A stretch of DNA of 5,154 bases from Parvularculaceae bacterium UBA4496 (GTDB lineage Bacteria > Pseudomonadota > Alphaproteobacteria > Caulobacterales > Parvularculaceae), in NCBI GenBank assembly GCA_002388885.1, contig DGNI01000131.1, forward strand, positions 1 through 5,154. Reading direction: 5' to 3'. Shown here piece after piece: positions 3,784 through 5,154 of this stretch. The notes beneath the pieces were generated by a model, which was given only the letters and a program-made list of their open reading frames with translations, was not told where the DNA came from and ran no database searches. Made by a program: the position numbers and the translations under genes. The stretch's first letter is position 1. The number at the start of each line of letters is the position of its first letter.

Positions 3784-5055
3784 ATGGCCGAAACACCCGC
3801 CAAACCGCCCGAACCGAAATGGCGCATCCTCGCGCCGACACATTTCGAGCAGCTCCGCAAACAGGCTAGCGATCTGCACAAGGCGTACAGGCGCTGCGAC
3901 AGCGAGGCTGTCAGTCTGTTTACGGAGTATCACCACAAACCACCGGCGCCGGAAACCATAAAGCGCGCCGACGCGCAGTTGGTGCTGGCGCGCGCCCATG
4001 ATTACCCGAGCTGGGCGCGCCTTAAACGCGCGGTCGAACTTTACAACGCCATCTGCGCCGACGACGCAGAGACGGTGCTCGCCCTCATCCGCCAATATCC
4101 GAAACTGCTGCACGAGCGTGTCAACGGCGTCACCTCGAACTGGGGCCCGCCGCTCGCTTGCGCGGTGCAGATCGGCGCCGCAAAGGTTTTCGCCGCGCTG
4201 ATGAAACTCCCGGGACAGGACCTGCAATGGGCGCTCGGACGCGCGACGTTAAAGGGGCGCAGCGACATGGCCCGCGCGCTGATCGCCCAAGGCGCGAGCG
4301 TCGAGCCCGGCGAAGTCATGGGCCCGTGCGAGTCGCTGAATATCGGGGGACTGCAATTCCTCGCCAGCATCGGCGCGCCGCTGACCGATGAACATGGCGA
4401 CCACATGGCGCCGATCGGGATGCTGCTCGAAGGGTATTTCCGCGATCCGGATGCGAAACATGAATGTCTCAAGTTTTTCGCCCAACACGGAATCGATTTC
4501 CCGGACACGCCTGTCATGGCGTTTCATCGCGGCCGCATTGACCTGCTTGAAAAACATCTCGCCGCTGATCGTGACCTTGTGCATCGCCGGTTTTCCTATC
4601 GCGAGATTTATCCGCTGGAACTCGGCTGTCATGATGACGAAGGGCTGGGTCTGCACGGCGCGCCGCTCGACGGTACGACGCTTCTGCACATGGCGGCGGA
4701 TTTCGACGAGATCGGCATCGCCCGCTGGCTGATCGCAAACGGCGCCGATGTGAATGCAAAAGCGCGCATCGATGATGACGGTTTCGGCGGACACACGCCG
4801 CTCTTTAACATCGTCGTCTCACAGGCCTGGCGGTCGCGGCGTCAGCGTGACGGCGCTTTCGCGAGGCTATTGCTTGATAACGGCGCCGATCCCAATGCCC
4901 GCGCAACGCTCAGAAAAGCGATCCGGTTTCATTCCGATGAATCGGAACACATATATAATGATGTGACGCCGCTGGATTTCGGGCGCGCGTTCCACGCCCG
5001 CGCATGGGTGAGCGCAAAGGCGATGGAATTAATCGCCGAGGCGGTCGGACGATAG
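3784..5055 (+). CDS. Ankyrin-repeat domain protein
   Basis: A 423-residue protein with no signal peptide or membrane span, probably cytoplasmic. The N-terminal segment (residues 21-81) carries LRKQASDLHKAYRRCDSEAV, then DAQLVLAR (63-70) and YPSWARLK (74-81). This matches a pre-ankyrin motif, D-A-Q-x-V-x-A-R then F/Y-x-S-W-x-x-L-K, that I remember from many bacterial ankyrin proteins. Degenerate repeats follow from about 88 (ADDAETVLALIRQYP) through 176 and around 230-265. The clearest repeats are near the C-terminus: DGTTLLHMAADF to WLIANGADVNAK (296-326), GHTPLFNIVVSQ to LLLDNGADPNAR (336-373), and VTPLDFGRAF (394-403). Ankyrin repeats bind other proteins; no catalytic domain is visible, so the partner is unknown. 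ATG 3784 follows AAGGAGG (3772-3778) by five bases. It has its own likely promoter and leader and appears independent of the flavoprotein unit. Confidence 0.93.
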   Translation: MAETPAKPPEPKWRILAPTHFEQLRKQASDLHKAYRRCDSEAVSLFTEYHHKPPAPETIKRADAQLVLARAHDYPSWARLKRAVELYNAICADDAETVLALIRQYPKLLHERVNGVTSNWGPPLACAVQIGAAKVFAALMKLPGQDLQWALGRATLKGRSDMARALIAQGASVEPGEVMGPCESLNIGGLQFLASIGAPLTDEHGDHMAPIGMLLEGYFRDPDAKHECLKFFAQHGIDFPDTPVMAFHRGRIDLLEKHLAADRDLVHRRFSYREIYPLELGCHDDEGLGLHGAPLDGTTLLHMAADFDEIGIARWLIANGADVNAKARIDDDGFGGHTPLFNIVVSQAWRSRRQRDGAFARLLLDNGADPNARATLRKAIRFHSDESEHIYNDVTPLDFGRAFHARAWVSAKAMELIAEAVGR

Positions 5056-5076
5056 GTCGCGCGCCCTAAAAAACCG

Positions 5077-5085
5077 TGCTATAGC
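5077..5085 (+). promoter_or_regulatory. Possible extended -10 element for the last gene
   Basis: TG-C-TATAGC sits 22 bases before the ATG at 5108, giving a short leader that just holds the AAGGGG ribosome binding site (5097-5102). The surrounding 13 bases repeat those at 865-877 with one change. No clear -35 is seen. Confidence 0.3.
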
Positions 5086-5107
5086 CCATGATCGGCAAGG
5101 GGCGAGA

Positions 5108-5154
5108 ATGAACAACCTTTTCAGGGAACTAAGGCGGCGAAATATATTCCGCGT
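5108..5154 (+). CDS. Start of a membrane-anchored TPR/adenylate-cyclase-like protein (5' fragment)
   Basis: Only 15 codons and two bases lie in the window: MNNLFRELRRRNIFR. This matches a common N-terminus, roughly M-x-x-F-x-E-L-K/R-R-R-N-V/I-x-R-V, which in many proteobacterial proteins precedes one transmembrane helix and then TPR repeats, sometimes after a cyclase-like or TolB-like domain. The basic cluster RRR before the expected helix fits an inside-positive anchor. AAGGGG (5097-5102) lies five bases before the ATG. The rest of the protein is beyond the window, so the domain content is inferred from this signature alone. Confidence 0.6.
   Translation, partial: MNNLFRELRRRNIFR

Noticed and set aside
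3763..4227. 154-codon minus-strand open frame
   Set aside because: It is antisense to the start of the ankyrin gene and its leader, with no motif.
4249..4794. 181-codon minus-strand open frame inside the ankyrin gene
   Set aside because: It is fully opposite clear ankyrin repeats and its translation has no recognisable domain.

Overview
The window looks like a piece of an alphaproteobacterial chromosome. The evidence is fairly high G+C (a hand count gives 60% for bases 4021-4080), strong AGGAGG-type ribosome binding sites, GCTATA-type -10 elements, a dispersed palindromic element of a kind I remember from alphaproteobacteria, and a gene mix (M28 peptidase, ankyrin protein, a membrane protein starting with a F-x-E-L-R-R-R-N motif) common in Caulobacterales/Parvularculales/Sphingomonadales-like genomes. 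The order-level guess is inference only.

Layout: (1) 1-803, the 3' part of an M28 metallopeptidase gene. (2) 804-1590, a small A+T-richer islet holding a two-gene toxin-antitoxin-like module: a 55-residue acidic protein overlapping, by 11 bases, a Doc/Fic-family toxin that starts at TTG. Two perfect palindromes precede it. (3) 1591-2295 on the minus strand, a winged-helix regulator with a C-terminal cysteine cluster, related to the SufR-like (COG2345) group. (4) 2296-2374, a compact divergent control region with overlapping promoters and three copies of a CTTTCAA/TTGAAAG half-site. (5) 2375-3589, a plus-strand run of a VOC (glyoxalase-fold) protein, a 25-codon small ORF with an equally strong ribosome binding site, a 113-base palindromic repeat, and an NADPH-dependent FMN reductase-type flavoprotein. 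(6) 3590-3783, a structured gap with a -10 candidate and a leader hairpin. (7) 3784-5055, a 423-residue ankyrin-repeat protein. (8) 5108-5154, the first 15 codons of a membrane-anchored TPR/adenylate-cyclase-like protein.

How the parts may work together: the regulator, VOC protein, small ORF and flavoprotein look like one regulated unit. A cysteine-containing, possibly Fe-S or redox-sensing, regulator would repress itself and the divergent genes through the shared half-sites, and the regulator transcript looks leaderless. The proposed role, reductive or glyoxalase-type handling of reactive compounds, is inference. The Doc module is separate and looks like an insertion beside the peptidase gene; its partner protein does not resemble Phd, which makes it the main candidate for something undescribed. 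The last two genes look unrelated to these units.
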